Shown: piece by piece, positions 43,403 to 52,549 of the stretch | Position numbering within the stretch: the first letter of the stretch is position 1 | Layout: each line of letters starts with the position of its first letter | Source of the DNA: Pseudoalteromonas umbrosa | GTDB taxonomy: Bacteria > Pseudomonadota > Gammaproteobacteria > Enterobacterales > Alteromonadaceae | DNA: 64,000 nt | Direction of reading: 5' to 3' | NCBI RefSeq assembly: GCF_030125375.1 | Contig: NZ_JASJUU010000004.1 | Location: forward strand, 248,001-312,000 | Made by a program: the position numbers and the translations under genes | Notes under the pieces: generated by a model | What the model was told of the DNA's origin: nothing | Database searches by the model: none | What the model saw: the letters and a program-made list of their open reading frames with translations, nothing else

Positions 43403-44026
43403 TTAATCAGCGAGTAGATCTGCGATAAGCGCTTTGTGACGAGCTTGCTGCGCTTTGGTTTGCAGTCTCGCTGCGACAACAATGTGCTCTAATTCACAAA
43501 GCGCAGTATCAAAATTATCATTCACTATGACGTAATCAAATTCATCGTAATGGCTACTTTCTGACTTGGCTTCAGCCATTCTTGCTGCAATCACTTCTTG
43601 TGAGTCTTGACCACGGTTATTTAGGCGCTGCTCTAATTCGCTTTGCGAAGGCGGTAATATGAACACGGTTTTGACTTCAGGCATTAACGCTCGGACTTGC
43701 CTTGCTCCTTGCCAGTCTATATCTAAAAAGACATCGATGCCTTTGTTTAACTGATCTTCGATCGCTTGCTTTGACGTACCGTAGTAATTTTCAAAGACTT
43801 GCGCCCATTCAAAAAAATCGCCTTTATCGATCAGTGCTTTGAATTCATCAACGGAAACAAAGTGATAATGCTCACCATTGTTTTCACCAGGTCGTGGTGA
43901 ACGTGTAGTATGTGATACTGAAACTTTAATATTGGCTTGTTTGTCCAATAAAGCTTTGATCAAGCTTGATTTACCAGCACCAGAAGGTGCAGATAAGATA
44001 AACAAGTTACCGCGAGTCATTGTCAT
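43403..44026 (-). CDS. gmk: Guanylate kinase
   Basis: Gmk phosphorylates GMP to GDP. The 207-residue protein starts MTMTRGNLFILSAPSGAGKSSL with the P-loop. It keeps SHTTRSPRPGENNGEHYHFV, the GMP-binding YYGTSKQAIE segment and DIDWQGARQVR. A start at the second Met (MTRGNLF) is equally possible. In many proteobacteria yicC directly precedes gmk; here an MCP gene and an island of accessory DNA lie between them. Confidence 0.96.
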   Translation of the reverse strand: MTMTRGNLFILSAPSGAGKSSLIKALLDKQANIKVSVSHTTRSPRPGENNGEHYHFVSVDEFKALIDKGDFFEWAQVFENYYGTSKQAIEDQLNKGIDVFLDIDWQGARQVRALMPEVKTVFILPPSQSELEQRLNNRGQDSQEVIAARMAEAKSESSHYDEFDYVIVNDNFDTALCELEHIVVAARLQTKAQQARHKALIADLLAD

Positions 44027-44046
44027 AGTGAAACCTTTGTGTACGC

Positions 44047-44075
44047 AAAAGGGAGTATGTGCGCTTCTTACTCCC
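44047..44075 (-). terminator. Terminator of the chemotaxis receptor gene
   Basis: GGGAGTA (44051-44057) pairs with TACTCCC (44069-44075), followed on the minus strand by TTTTGCG. The stem is perfect and the T-tract short. Confidence 0.65.
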
Positions 44076-44123
44076 GTAAAAAGCGCTATTTTAAATCTTT
44101 GTGCGTCTACTTACCAGTTTTGG

Positions 44124-46136
44124 CTAGCCACGTAATCTAAATCGACTCACTAACACGGCCAGTTCCTCGGCTTGTTTGTTCAGCTCCTGCGCTGAATGTG
44201 CAGCGACTTGTGTATCTTGTAAAGAACTTTGGCTCGATTGTTCGATTTGTGAAATATCTCTGGCCATTTCACTGGCTACAACTGATTGCTCCTCAGTGGC
44301 GGTGGCAATTGATTGGATCATCGACGCGATTTCACTGGCACCGGTGACTATTCCTTCAAGTTGTGTACCCGCATCTTCAGCCATAGATACGCTATGATTA
44401 ACTTGCGATACGCTGTTTTCCATGGATTTAACTGCATGTTCCGTTTGAGATTGAATTGACTGTACTGTACTAACAACTTCTTCGGTTGCTTTGGATGTGC
44501 GTTCAGCAAGCGTTCTTACTTCATCTGCAACCACGGCAAAACCACGCCCTTGCTCACCTGCTCGTGCAGCCTCAATTGCGGCGTTAAGCGCCAATAAGTT
44601 GGTTTGTTCAGCAATACTGCCAATCACCCCAATAACATTGCCAATCTGGCTGCTTAGTTCGCCAAGGTGTGTGACGTTTTCAGCGGTATCCTGTACCTCA
44701 TTTGAAGCAGATTTAATTTTATCTACTGTAGCCGTCACTGTAGAGCCGCCCTCTGATGCAAGGCTGCGTGCGCCATCTGCGTGACTTGCGGCAACTTGGC
44801 TTTGTGATGCTACCTCTGACACTGTTGCACTCATTTGCTCTATGGCTGTGGCGACCTGTGTGGATTGGTCGGCCGACGCTTGGCTGCGAGAGGCAATTTG
44901 ATTGTTTGTCTCAGCGATATCATCACTGGATGTTTTAACATCATTCACCACATTGCTGATAGCTTGTAGTAGAGAGTTGAGAGAGTTTGACATCTTATTA
45001 GTGGCTTCTGCGAGGCTGTCAATTTCATCTTTACCTTCATGAGTTAGTAACGGTCTTGAGATGTCTCCTTCACTAATGCCCTCGGCAATGGTGAGTACTT
45101 GACTTAAACGAGTCACAATCGAGCGACTGATCACAAATGCGACCGCGATAGCGATAATGGCAGCTACTAGGGTGATGAGAATAATAATCACAAGTGTGGT
45201 ATTAAGCCCTTCAACTAATAAATCTAGTGCTTTAGTCGCATCATCTTTTTCCTCTTCACTAGAGACTTCAAGAATTTCGGACAGTTCTACCATTTGGTTT
45301 GCGGTAAGTTCTGCCAGCTTTTTCTGAGCCTTGGCATAGGCTGTTGAATCATAGGAGCGGAAAATTTCTTTTGCCTCACTTTGAATAGTTGCAAACATCT
45401 CTTCAATACGAGCAATATCTCGCAGTTCATTAGGTTTTTGCTCAAGTGGTTTTAACAGGTTTAAATAATGTCTGAAGCTTTGTGCATCGTCATTAAAATC
45501 CGCTTCCGCAGCTGGGGCACCTGTGGTGTGAGAAATGATAGCAGCGATCATGTCGCCACCTTCGTCGACCAATTCTAAATAATATCTAACACCAGGCAAG
45601 TCGTCGTTGAGAGATTCTTGTAAGTCGGATGATTTAAGTGCATCGTTAAATTCCTGTTCTTTCAACGAATCTAACAAGTCTTCCAGCGGTTGGCCCATTT
45701 CGGTGTCTAATTTATCAACGCGCAATTTTACTCGCTCGTACGCGCGTGGGTCATACTTGGCAAAAATTTCGTTGTTTACATCGCGGTGGAATTTCTCTGC
45801 CAGCTCCATGATACGTGCCATTTTGTCTCTGTCAGACTGCTTTGCAGATTCATAGCCGTAAAGCTCTTTTTGAGTGGATTTAAATCGCTCGAATAACTGA
45901 TTAAATTGTCCAACCTTACTGACATCACCGTTAAGGTATTCAAGCGCGATATTATTGAGCTGATACTCTAAATGAAGTAGTCGGTTATATAAAATCATAC
46001 CGGGTAGGTCATCACCTTTAACTTCAAAAGCTCTTGCTGTCTCAGTGGAGACTTTAAACCAAACAACGGTACTGGAAAAAACCATCAGTGCGATGAGGCA
46101 ACCAAAGGATAAATAAAGCTTTTTACTCAAGTTCAT
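44124..46136 (-). CDS. Methyl-accepting chemotaxis protein
   Basis: From ATG 46136 the protein has 670 residues; a TTG four codons upstream is less likely. It has a membrane segment near residues 6-27, a long helical periplasmic sensor (about 30-305) rich in acidic coiled-coil segments and probably of the helical-bundle type, and a second membrane segment near 315-338. HAMP (SRSIVTRLSQVLTIAEGI) and the signalling domain follow, with the conserved tip IAEQTNLLALNAAIEAARAGEQGRGFAVVADEVR (broken here as IAEQTNLLALNAAIEAARAG and onward). It should feed CheA and the flagellar motor. Its ligand is unknown. It lies where yicC would normally adjoin gmk. Confidence 0.93.
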   Translation of the reverse strand: MNLSKKLYLSFGCLIALMVFSSTVVWFKVSTETARAFEVKGDDLPGMILYNRLLHLEYQLNNIALEYLNGDVSKVGQFNQLFERFKSTQKELYGYESAKQSDRDKMARIMELAEKFHRDVNNEIFAKYDPRAYERVKLRVDKLDTEMGQPLEDLLDSLKEQEFNDALKSSDLQESLNDDLPGVRYYLELVDEGGDMIAAIISHTTGAPAAEADFNDDAQSFRHYLNLLKPLEQKPNELRDIARIEEMFATIQSEAKEIFRSYDSTAYAKAQKKLAELTANQMVELSEILEVSSEEEKDDATKALDLLVEGLNTTLVIIILITLVAAIIAIAVAFVISRSIVTRLSQVLTIAEGISEGDISRPLLTHEGKDEIDSLAEATNKMSNSLNSLLQAISNVVNDVKTSSDDIAETNNQIASRSQASADQSTQVATAIEQMSATVSEVASQSQVAASHADGARSLASEGGSTVTATVDKIKSASNEVQDTAENVTHLGELSSQIGNVIGVIGSIAEQTNLLALNAAIEAARAGEQGRGFAVVADEVRTLAERTSKATEEVVSTVQSIQSQTEHAVKSMENSVSQVNHSVSMAEDAGTQLEGIVTGASEIASMIQSIATATEEQSVVASEMARDISQIEQSSQSSLQDTQVAAHSAQELNKQAEELAVLVSRFRLRG

Positions 46137-46742
46137 ATTGTTACCCAAGAAAGTTGTGTACTCCGATTCCCTGGAATATCAAATTTGCCTTTTCAAATTA
46201 TTAATTAAGGATAAGAAAATTGCGAATTTATGAATTAATTTCCTGATTGTTTGTTATATCGACATAAAAAGGTTCATAAAAGCGTACTCTCGGTGAAGGA
46301 TGCTATTTTTTACTTGTTTAAAAAGTAAACTTAGCTTTCTCACTTTTGATATAAAAGGTGTGATGCTTGTTATTGTGAATTAGGCTTGACGATGCGCAGC
46401 GAACTAACCTTCGCGGTTTGTCACCCTAGGGTGCCTAGAATGGAATATAACTAATGTGATACATACACAAGTCGCATAGGTGTTGATCTGTGGTAGCACT
46501 GCTGTGACAACAGCTAATATTTTGCTATATCGATATTTGTGCGCGACGAAGTAGTTTATTTCAAGGAGAACAAAATCTTGCACAAAAAAAGCTACGGATA
46601 TGAGGTGTGGCTCACTATTTCTATCATATTTTGAGCCCTGTCAATTGGGGTAATGATTACTCTTCCCCCACACTCCTGTTTGTATAACTCTTAATCGGAT
46701 ACCGTACTCAACCGCTTTTTGTATGTACTGCTCTAGTTTATA

Positions 46743-47063
46743 TTACGAAAAAAACTGATAAGTACCGCGAATAGAGGACCCCGCATCTGGGAGCCGGTTT
46801 CCTTCAGAGTCTATTGCACTATGTCTTGTATACGTTAAGCGCAGTTTGGACCCTGCTCTCAAAGTGGCTGCTTTCATAACTAATTGCGAGCCATCATCAA
46901 ACTCAAATAGTAGCTCAATTCCTGCAAGTGGGTCATAGAATAAACCGTCAAAAATAGAAATAATTTGAGTTGACCAGTATGTTAGAGAGTCGTTTTGCTT
47001 AGCCCAATCATCGAACCTATCCCTACTGCTGCAATTTTGGGCCAACTCCCAAGCTAGGTACAC
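46743..47063 (-). CDS. Hypothetical protein, possibly the tail of a broken gene
   Basis: The frame codes for 106 residues from a GTG with no clear ribosome site. The composition is protein-like: FDDGSQLVMKAATLRAGSKLRL and later SIRGTYQFFS suggest a beta-rich domain. I recognise no family. Upstream the same strand has another frame that could be the missing part after a frameshift. It may be the remnant of an accessory gene in the island. Confidence 0.35.
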   Translation of the reverse strand: MYLAWELAQNCSSRDRFDDWAKQNDSLTYWSTQIISIFDGLFYDPLAGIELLFEFDDGSQLVMKAATLRAGSKLRLTYTRHSAIDSEGNRLPDAGSSIRGTYQFFS

Positions 47064-47705
47064 GCGTTTTCTTGGCTAGGTGCATATAAGACTGAGCGCG
47101 TTTTGCCTTCTTATTAAATTGCTTTTTAAATATTGTTCAAGTAGCTAAATTTTGCAATTGGATGTGGTTGAATAAACCCATGATTTAAAAGCACTTTTAT
47201 GAACTTTTTTATCTGTTGAGTAGTTTATATAATGTATAGGCTGATAGCTGTAAAGCTCTAAATATTAAGTGTTTTTTACTCGAGTATTTAAGCTTTGTCA
47301 GCTGTAAGTTTTTTCAATTTAAATATTTTATATGTGCTTTGGGTGAGAACGCATTAAACGACAGGCTATTTTGAATTTAAATTGAGCTACTAGACAGGCT
47401 GCGTGACAGGTTCATGCATGTATTTTGGTTTGTATTTGTATAAAAAAGTCCAGCAATGCTGGGTGCTTGTCAATAATTTGAATTTACCTAATTATTAATC
47501 AATGCTTTGGGGCTAACGATAGGTTTTTTTCTCTTATGTTATTGAAATTATGTGGTAATTAGCTTTGGTGCCATGGTGAGGTTAAGGCTTTATGCACTAA
47601 AACATCCGCCACTTGGAATAATAATAACCTTATATAATTTTTAAGAATATAAGCTCATGGAAGCGAAGGTTACAAACGACCAAGTTATTAAGCCGCAGCA
47701 TTTAA

Positions 47706-47945
47706 CTACAGTCCCAGTTGTACCACACTCGTGAAAACCCCAGCGCCACTCCACATGATATTAAAGTCATTATCAAATTTGGAATCCAACTGGAATAGTA
47801 TTATCCATTCCTCTAGCTTAACATCGTAACGTTGATCTTGTGGAGTAAAATTAGCATATCTACCTATTTTATTGTTACTTGGATCTAAGTTATCAAACAT
47901 ATGATCTGCAGGGGCGGGTACTTCCTTTGAAAATTCAAAAAGCAA
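47706..47945 (-). pseudogene. Fragment resembling the C-terminal part of DUF1963 (YwqG-like) proteins
   Basis: The 79-codon frame opens right after an in-frame TAA, starting only with TTG. It contains EEWIILFQLDS and then NIMWSGAGVF. These echo the WxLLLQLDS...MMWGDAG ending of DUF1963 (YwqG-type) proteins. The final residues depart from the family and the N-terminal two thirds are missing. An ATG GTT GAG precedes the stop in the same frame. It is best read as a degraded remnant. The family call rests on two short motifs recalled from memory. Confidence 0.35.
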
Positions 47946-48255
47946 GGATTACTCAACCATAACGAGCAATTAAGTTAAGTGTATTGGATTATTATCGTAA
48001 TCAGTTAAAGTAAGAACATTAAAATACATTGGACTTTAAAGGTTATTAATCAATGTCTGTACATTTGGTTATTCATAAAAAATGGAGAGATCTGAAATAG
48101 TCCTGGTTATTAATAGCGTGCATTAATCATTTCTTTATTTAAGGGTAAGAAAAATATACTCTGTTATGAAACATCGCACAGCATGTACAATCAAGTTGCA
48201 TACCAGTGTATTTATACTGGAAAGGTTTTTAACCTGGTAATTAAAATAGTTGAAA

Positions 48256-50265
48256 ATGAAGTTATCTTGTGAAATAGAAGGGCCTTTTAGCCACCTCATC
48301 CGAAAGTACATCCCTGCTGATGAATATTGGGAGTTATGTAAAATACAGCGGAAATTATCACTCTGTGAAGAAGAGCTGTCTGAAAAAAGTAATGATGAAA
48401 TCAAAAGACGCATTAAGAATTTAGAAGAATATGAACAATTAGGATTTGTTTACATCGGTGAGAAAAAATGGCTAAAAGACTATCTTAGTAATCATTCGCA
48501 GTTTTCATACTCGACCTATTCTGACTGGGTTCTAGCTGTATTTAATAACTATGTTCTATTTAAACCATTTAAGTGGGGAATGTATGAAGATGAAAACGGC
48601 CGTACTAGTGATGAGTACCGGAATATTTGGTGCGGTAAAATCATAGAGGGAAGCGTCATTTCAATATTTAAGGAGCTAACAACCGCCAAGGCTATGGAAA
48701 AGGATTTAGGTCGATTTTTTGATTATGATATTGAAGTTTTTGGTTGTACAAAAGCACCAAATAAAAAAGCGATTACTTATGCGTATGAGTTTTTGCATGA
48801 TTTTCCATATTACCTAGAACAAGCGCAAGATATATTAACTGATAAGCAATATGACATATACATAGACGGAATTTCCCTTATTGATCCTGATAACCATACT
48901 AATTGTGATTTAATGTATAGTACGGATTACGCCGACGGTATTAATATTGAATTCAGCGAAAGACAAAGGAAGAAATTTAGAAATTCGCATGGTCAAAAAG
49001 CAGATAAAATTAAAGATATTATAAAAAATACACTTGACCCATATAACTATCCGAAACTAGCTGCTTTATTGGATTCTTGCACCACTGATAATATATTTGG
49101 AAAATTATTATTTGGCTATTTACCATTGTTTTCTGATGAAGACTTTAAAACACTGGTTCAAAATATATGGCGAGAAAAAGACTGTATATATAAAGGAGCT
49201 GAACAATCTGCTTTAATGCTTGAAGTGAAATCTTTCGCCACCCTAGAGAAGGAAATCATTCAATGTAATCAATGTGATGAACGCTTTGCTACAGATATAG
49301 CCTTCGAGTGGGGTAATATTGTTAATTATCCAACCTACAAAGTGGGTGATCATATTTGTTGGGGTGACATCAATAAGGGAGAAAAATACTTTGATGAGTT
49401 ATTTGTTGTGGGTCGCTCATTATCTCGTTGTAAAAACTGTAATAATTATGCTCCTGAGACACTTATTCACATTAAAGCAAACAAAATAATTGAGCTAGCA
49501 GGTGACAAGATAAGGTCATTACCTTATGGCACTATCGGAGAACCGTTTATTACAAGCGATATGATACCTGTTGAAGATTACGAAAATCGTTTGTTTAAAG
49601 ACATGGTCAGTCAGGCATACTTAAGTAAGAAAAATACGGAAGCTGTTCCTACCCACAGTGTCTGGCGTACTATTCAGACAATGGTTAGAAAGTCACCCTT
49701 TAGCGATCCAAAGTGTAACCTAAGTGATATGGACAGGATCTTACAGGCACCATTCTCACGTTATTCAGAATGGGTAAACCTTAGAAGGTTATTTTTCTTG
49801 GAGCGCCATTGTTGGGATAAGAAAACCTATCAACGAATGGCTAATTATCTAAATCTTCATTATTACACTAAAAATCAATATGATGAAATTGATCATCAGA
49901 CCCCTATTAAATCTTGCTGCATATTGAAGGGTGTAAATATAGACAATAAAAAAATGGATTATGTGTTTTATTGGGGAAACCTGTTGAATTTCCCTGAATA
50001 TCAACTTGGTGAGAAAATTCAGTGGAGTGAGTATTCGGTTGGTGAGCAAGAGTTGACCGATGTGCATTTAATAGGCCACCCTTTGCAACCGACTTCAAAT
50101 GAAACTCAAGTCATTTCAATCAGACTGGTAGATGGTACATTAGTATCCGTTGAACCCCATAAGTGGAGTAATATTTATCAAATTGAACGAGATAGTCGTA
50201 TTGCTTATTTAGGTCCGGATTGGGATCCTTATCTTACATGGGATGACGTGTATTTAATGAAATAG
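48256..50265 (+). CDS. Large unknown protein with duplicated WGN module and a zinc-ribbon-like motif
   Basis: From ATG 48256 the protein has 669 residues; no strong ribosome site precedes it. I recognise no family over the N-terminal half, which is rich in aromatic and charged residues. The C-terminal half has two related modules about 221 residues apart: FEWGNIVNYPTYKVGDHICW near 352-371 and FYWGNLLNFPEYQLGEKIQW near 573-592, each followed by a GE-rich stretch and a VGRSL or IGHPL end. The first module is bracketed by CxxC pairs (C337/C340 and C392/C395), a likely zinc ribbon; the second has only a CC remnant. AT-rich codon use and the setting suggest transfer. It has no signal peptide or membrane segment. 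Confidence 0.75.
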   Translation: MKLSCEIEGPFSHLIRKYIPADEYWELCKIQRKLSLCEEELSEKSNDEIKRRIKNLEEYEQLGFVYIGEKKWLKDYLSNHSQFSYSTYSDWVLAVFNNYVLFKPFKWGMYEDENGRTSDEYRNIWCGKIIEGSVISIFKELTTAKAMEKDLGRFFDYDIEVFGCTKAPNKKAITYAYEFLHDFPYYLEQAQDILTDKQYDIYIDGISLIDPDNHTNCDLMYSTDYADGINIEFSERQRKKFRNSHGQKADKIKDIIKNTLDPYNYPKLAALLDSCTTDNIFGKLLFGYLPLFSDEDFKTLVQNIWREKDCIYKGAEQSALMLEVKSFATLEKEIIQCNQCDERFATDIAFEWGNIVNYPTYKVGDHICWGDINKGEKYFDELFVVGRSLSRCKNCNNYAPETLIHIKANKIIELAGDKIRSLPYGTIGEPFITSDMIPVEDYENRLFKDMVSQAYLSKKNTEAVPTHSVWRTIQTMVRKSPFSDPKCNLSDMDRILQAPFSRYSEWVNLRRLFFLERHCWDKKTYQRMANYLNLHYYTKNQYDEIDHQTPIKSCCILKGVNIDNKKMDYVFYWGNLLNFPEYQLGEKIQWSEYSVGEQELTDVHLIGHPLQPTSNETQVISIRLVDGTLVSVEPHKWSNIYQIERDSRIAYLGPDWDPYLTWDDVYLMK

Positions 50266-50301
50266 TCATAATTTCAATGCTATTCAAAGCGAGGTACATA
50301 A

Positions 50302-50516
50302 TTATCTCGTTTTCCAAAAATCTCCATTTTTAGAACGCCACTTATAAAATGTACTTTGACCATGCTATGTTTCCGGCACGGGCACGTCTGATTCAGCTTC
50401 TTTGCTCATGCCGACTATCTGTGTTTCGGTGAACTTACTTTTTCGCAACATAAAACTTCCTTCTTATATTGGTAGAAATTCTACTTATGAACTGTTTCAG
50501 TTTATGGGGGGTTACA
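50302..50516 (-). mobile_element. IS3-family remnant: one end and the start of orfA
   Basis: On the minus strand an IS end-like TGTAACCCCCCATAAACTG begins at 50516. A decayed transposase orfA starts with ATG at 50451: MLRKSKFTETQIVGMSKEAE is the typical IS3 orfA start. A TAG interrupts it, then HGQSTFYKWRSKNGD matches the KHGISxATFYKWRSKYGG part of orfA, and the frame ends at 50302. The rest of orfA and all of orfB are gone. A related end lies near 57200. Confidence 0.75.
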
Positions 50517-50689
50517 GTTATATCGAAAATGAAAGCTCGCATAGCCTGATTTAATAATGAGTAGGTAAAGCCCTTCATCATCAGAAATACCGTTGATAAC
50601 AGTACCCGACTGGAGCAATTTTTTATTTTAGTTTCGCTTAATATCCTTTAATCCTTTGATGTTGAAGTGAATGAGAGTTGGTTTTGGTG

Positions 50690-50788
50690 GTACCAATTCA
50701 GTACCAGTGGCAGTACCAATTAGGTGAAAATTTATGGGATTGTATGGGACTAACGAAGTCCCACATCCTATAAGGCTTTGTGGGACTT
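50690..50788. repeat. Repeat cluster at the yicC 3' end, possible attachment-site region
   Basis: GTACCA occurs three times at 50690, 50701 and 50713, that is every 11-12 bp or about one helix turn. A perfect 10-bp inverted repeat, AAGTCCCACA (50756-50765) and TGTGGGACTT (50779-50788), follows. All lie within 120 bp of the yicC stop. Evenly spaced short repeats and inverted core-like repeats are usual in integrase att regions. No integrase gene remains beside it. Confidence 0.4.
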
Positions 50789-50807
50789 AGTGATACCTTA
50801 TGGTTTC

Positions 50808-51668
50808 CTACTCAATATTCTGGATTTGTTCGCGCATTTGCTCAATCAGAACTTTAAGTTCTACTGCTGCATTAGTGATCTCAGCATTGATAGATTTTGA
50901 AGCAAGTGTATTCGACTCACGGTTAAACTCTTGCATCATAAAGTCTAAACGACGGCCGCATGCGCCACCTTTTTTCAAGATTTTATGCGTCTCTTTGACG
51001 TGAGATTTTAAGCGGTCTAGCTCTTCTGCAACATCTTGCTTTTGTGCAAGGTAAATCAGCTCTTGCTCTAAGCGTGACTCATCGATGTCTGTTTGCAGCT
51101 CCTCTAGTTTTTGTGAGAGCTTGTCACGCTGCCATTTAGTCACTTCTGGCATGTGGCCTTCAACAACAGCGACTTGTTCAAGAATACTGTCTAGACGCGT
51201 GGTGATCATGCTCTCAAGGTTTGCACCTTCAGAGGCTCTTGCCGCTTTAAAGTCTTGTACGACTTCGTCAAAACCGGCAAGTAATGCACTGTTTACTTCA
51301 TCTAAATCGACTTCTTCAGCTTCCATAACGCCTGGCCAGCGTAAGATTTCAGTCGGGTTGATATCTCCACCGCTGATAGATTGCACCCATTTAGCGTTTT
51401 CTAAGATTTGTTTGGCTAGGGTTTCGTTAATAGACAGCTGACCAACGTGTGCTGGGTTTGCTGCAAATTTTAAATAGACTTCCACTTTGCCTCGCTGCAG
51501 TTGCTTGCGAAGGCGTTCACGTACTACTGGCTCTAATGCCCTGAATTGCTCCGGCGCGCGGATAAATGTTTCGAGATAACGTTGATTGACTGAGCGGATC
51601 TCCCAAACCCCAGTGCCCCAATCGCCTTTTACCTCTTTTCGAGCGTAGGCGGTCATACTATGGATCAT
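50808..51668 (-). CDS. yicC: YicC family endoribonuclease
   Basis: YicC is a conserved stress-related RNase-type protein. The 286-residue protein starts MIHSMTAYARKEVKG and has the N-terminal YicC domain (WEIRSVNQRYLET). The C-terminal DUF1732 domain has KKGGACGRRLDFMMQEFNRE and a KVLIEQMREQIQNIE end. It is divergent from rph. Its 3' end is a known insertion point for mobilisable genomic islands in vibrios and relatives, and here it faces accessory DNA rather than its usual neighbour gmk. Confidence 0.94.
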   Translation of the reverse strand: MIHSMTAYARKEVKGDWGTGVWEIRSVNQRYLETFIRAPEQFRALEPVVRERLRKQLQRGKVEVYLKFAANPAHVGQLSINETLAKQILENAKWVQSISGGDINPTEILRWPGVMEAEEVDLDEVNSALLAGFDEVVQDFKAARASEGANLESMITTRLDSILEQVAVVEGHMPEVTKWQRDKLSQKLEELQTDIDESRLEQELIYLAQKQDVAEELDRLKSHVKETHKILKKGGACGRRLDFMMQEFNRESNTLASKSINAEITNAAVELKVLIEQMREQIQNIE

Positions 51669-51821
51669 ATAAAGTTCCTATTTAATTAAGTTTGCGTGGC
51701 CATTATAGCCTAAGAAAAACGCTGCTCGATAGGTAAAGCTAAGATTTCTTTTGGTATTGCGTGGCATAGCGCAAAGGATCCCTTTATAATATTGCGAAAC
51801 TTTGATGATAGGGGAACGTGG

Positions 51822-52535
51822 ATGCGTCCAAGCGAAAGAACTGCAAATCAGATTAGACCTGTAACATTTACCCGTAACTATACAATGCATGCTGAAGGCT
51901 CAGTGCTTGTAGAGTTTGGCAATACAAAAGTGCTGTGTACAGCTACTGTGGAAGCGGGCGTACCGCGTTTTATGAAAGGACAAGGTAAAGGTTGGATCAC
52001 TGCAGAGTATGGCATGCTTCCTCGCTCTACTCACACTCGTAATGGCCGCGAAGCTGCAAAAGGCAAGCAAGGTGGTCGTACGATGGAAATTCAACGTCTT
52101 ATCGCACGCGCTTTACGTGCTGCGGTTGACCTATCGGCACTAGGTGAAAACACCATTACAATTGATTGCGACGTGTTGCAAGCAGACGGTGGTACACGTA
52201 CAGCATCAATCAGTGGTGCATGTGTGGCATTGGTTGACGCACTGACGCACATGCGTGCTAAAGGCATGATCAATGCAAACCCACTTAAGTTCATGATTGC
52301 CGCAATTTCTGTAGGTGTATACAACGGTGAAGCAATCAGTGACCTAGAGTACCTTGAAGACTCAGAAGCCGAAACTGACATGAACGTAATTATGACAGAA
52401 ACCGGTAAGCTGATTGAAGTTCAAGGCACTGCTGAAGGCGAACCTTTCTCATTCGAAGAGCTTGATGAGTTGTTGGCACTCGCTAAGCATTCAATTCGCG
52501 AGATCATCGATATTCAAAAACAAGCATTAGCGTAA
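51822..52535 (+). CDS. rph: Ribonuclease PH
   Basis: RNase PH trims tRNA 3' ends by phosphorolysis. The ATG at 51822 follows AGGGGAACG and gives 237 residues, matching E. coli; the frame's upstream start at 51792 is not conserved. The protein begins MRPSERTANQIRPV and keeps GWITAEYGMLPRSTHTRN, GRTMEIQRLIARALRA and the phosphate-binding DCDVLQADGGTRTASI segment. PyrE follows 14 bp later. Such rph-pyrE coupling means that defects in rph can affect pyrimidine synthesis, as in E. coli K-12. Confidence 0.96.
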   Translation: MRPSERTANQIRPVTFTRNYTMHAEGSVLVEFGNTKVLCTATVEAGVPRFMKGQGKGWITAEYGMLPRSTHTRNGREAAKGKQGGRTMEIQRLIARALRAAVDLSALGENTITIDCDVLQADGGTRTASISGACVALVDALTHMRAKGMINANPLKFMIAAISVGVYNGEAISDLEYLEDSEAETDMNVIMTETGKLIEVQGTAEGEPFSFEELDELLALAKHSIREIIDIQKQALA

Positions 52536-52549
52536 ACAGTAGGTGAGTT

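Larger units (their letters stand above)
46137..48249. other. Gene-poor AT-rich region of the yicC-gmk island
   Basis: These 2.1 kb hold no gene of clear standing. They contain two short minus-strand frames, 46743-47063 (unknown) and 47706-47945 (DUF1963-like fragment). A small stem at 47450-47462 is followed on the minus strand by ACTTTTTT and looks like an old terminator. A CACCCTAGGGTG palindrome lies at 46422-46433. The base composition is lower in GC than the core genes on either side, and the rest looks like decayed accessory DNA. Confidence 0.55.
50266..50807. other. Non-coding DNA between the WGN-module gene and yicC
   Basis: These 542 bp hold an IS3-type remnant (50302-50516) and, next to the yicC stop, a repeat-rich stretch (50690-50788) that looks like an old integration site. 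No intact gene is seen. Confidence 0.6.

Noticed and set aside
46422..46433. CACCCTAGGGTG palindrome as an operator
   Set aside because: Isolated 12-bp palindrome with no promoter or partner site nearby.
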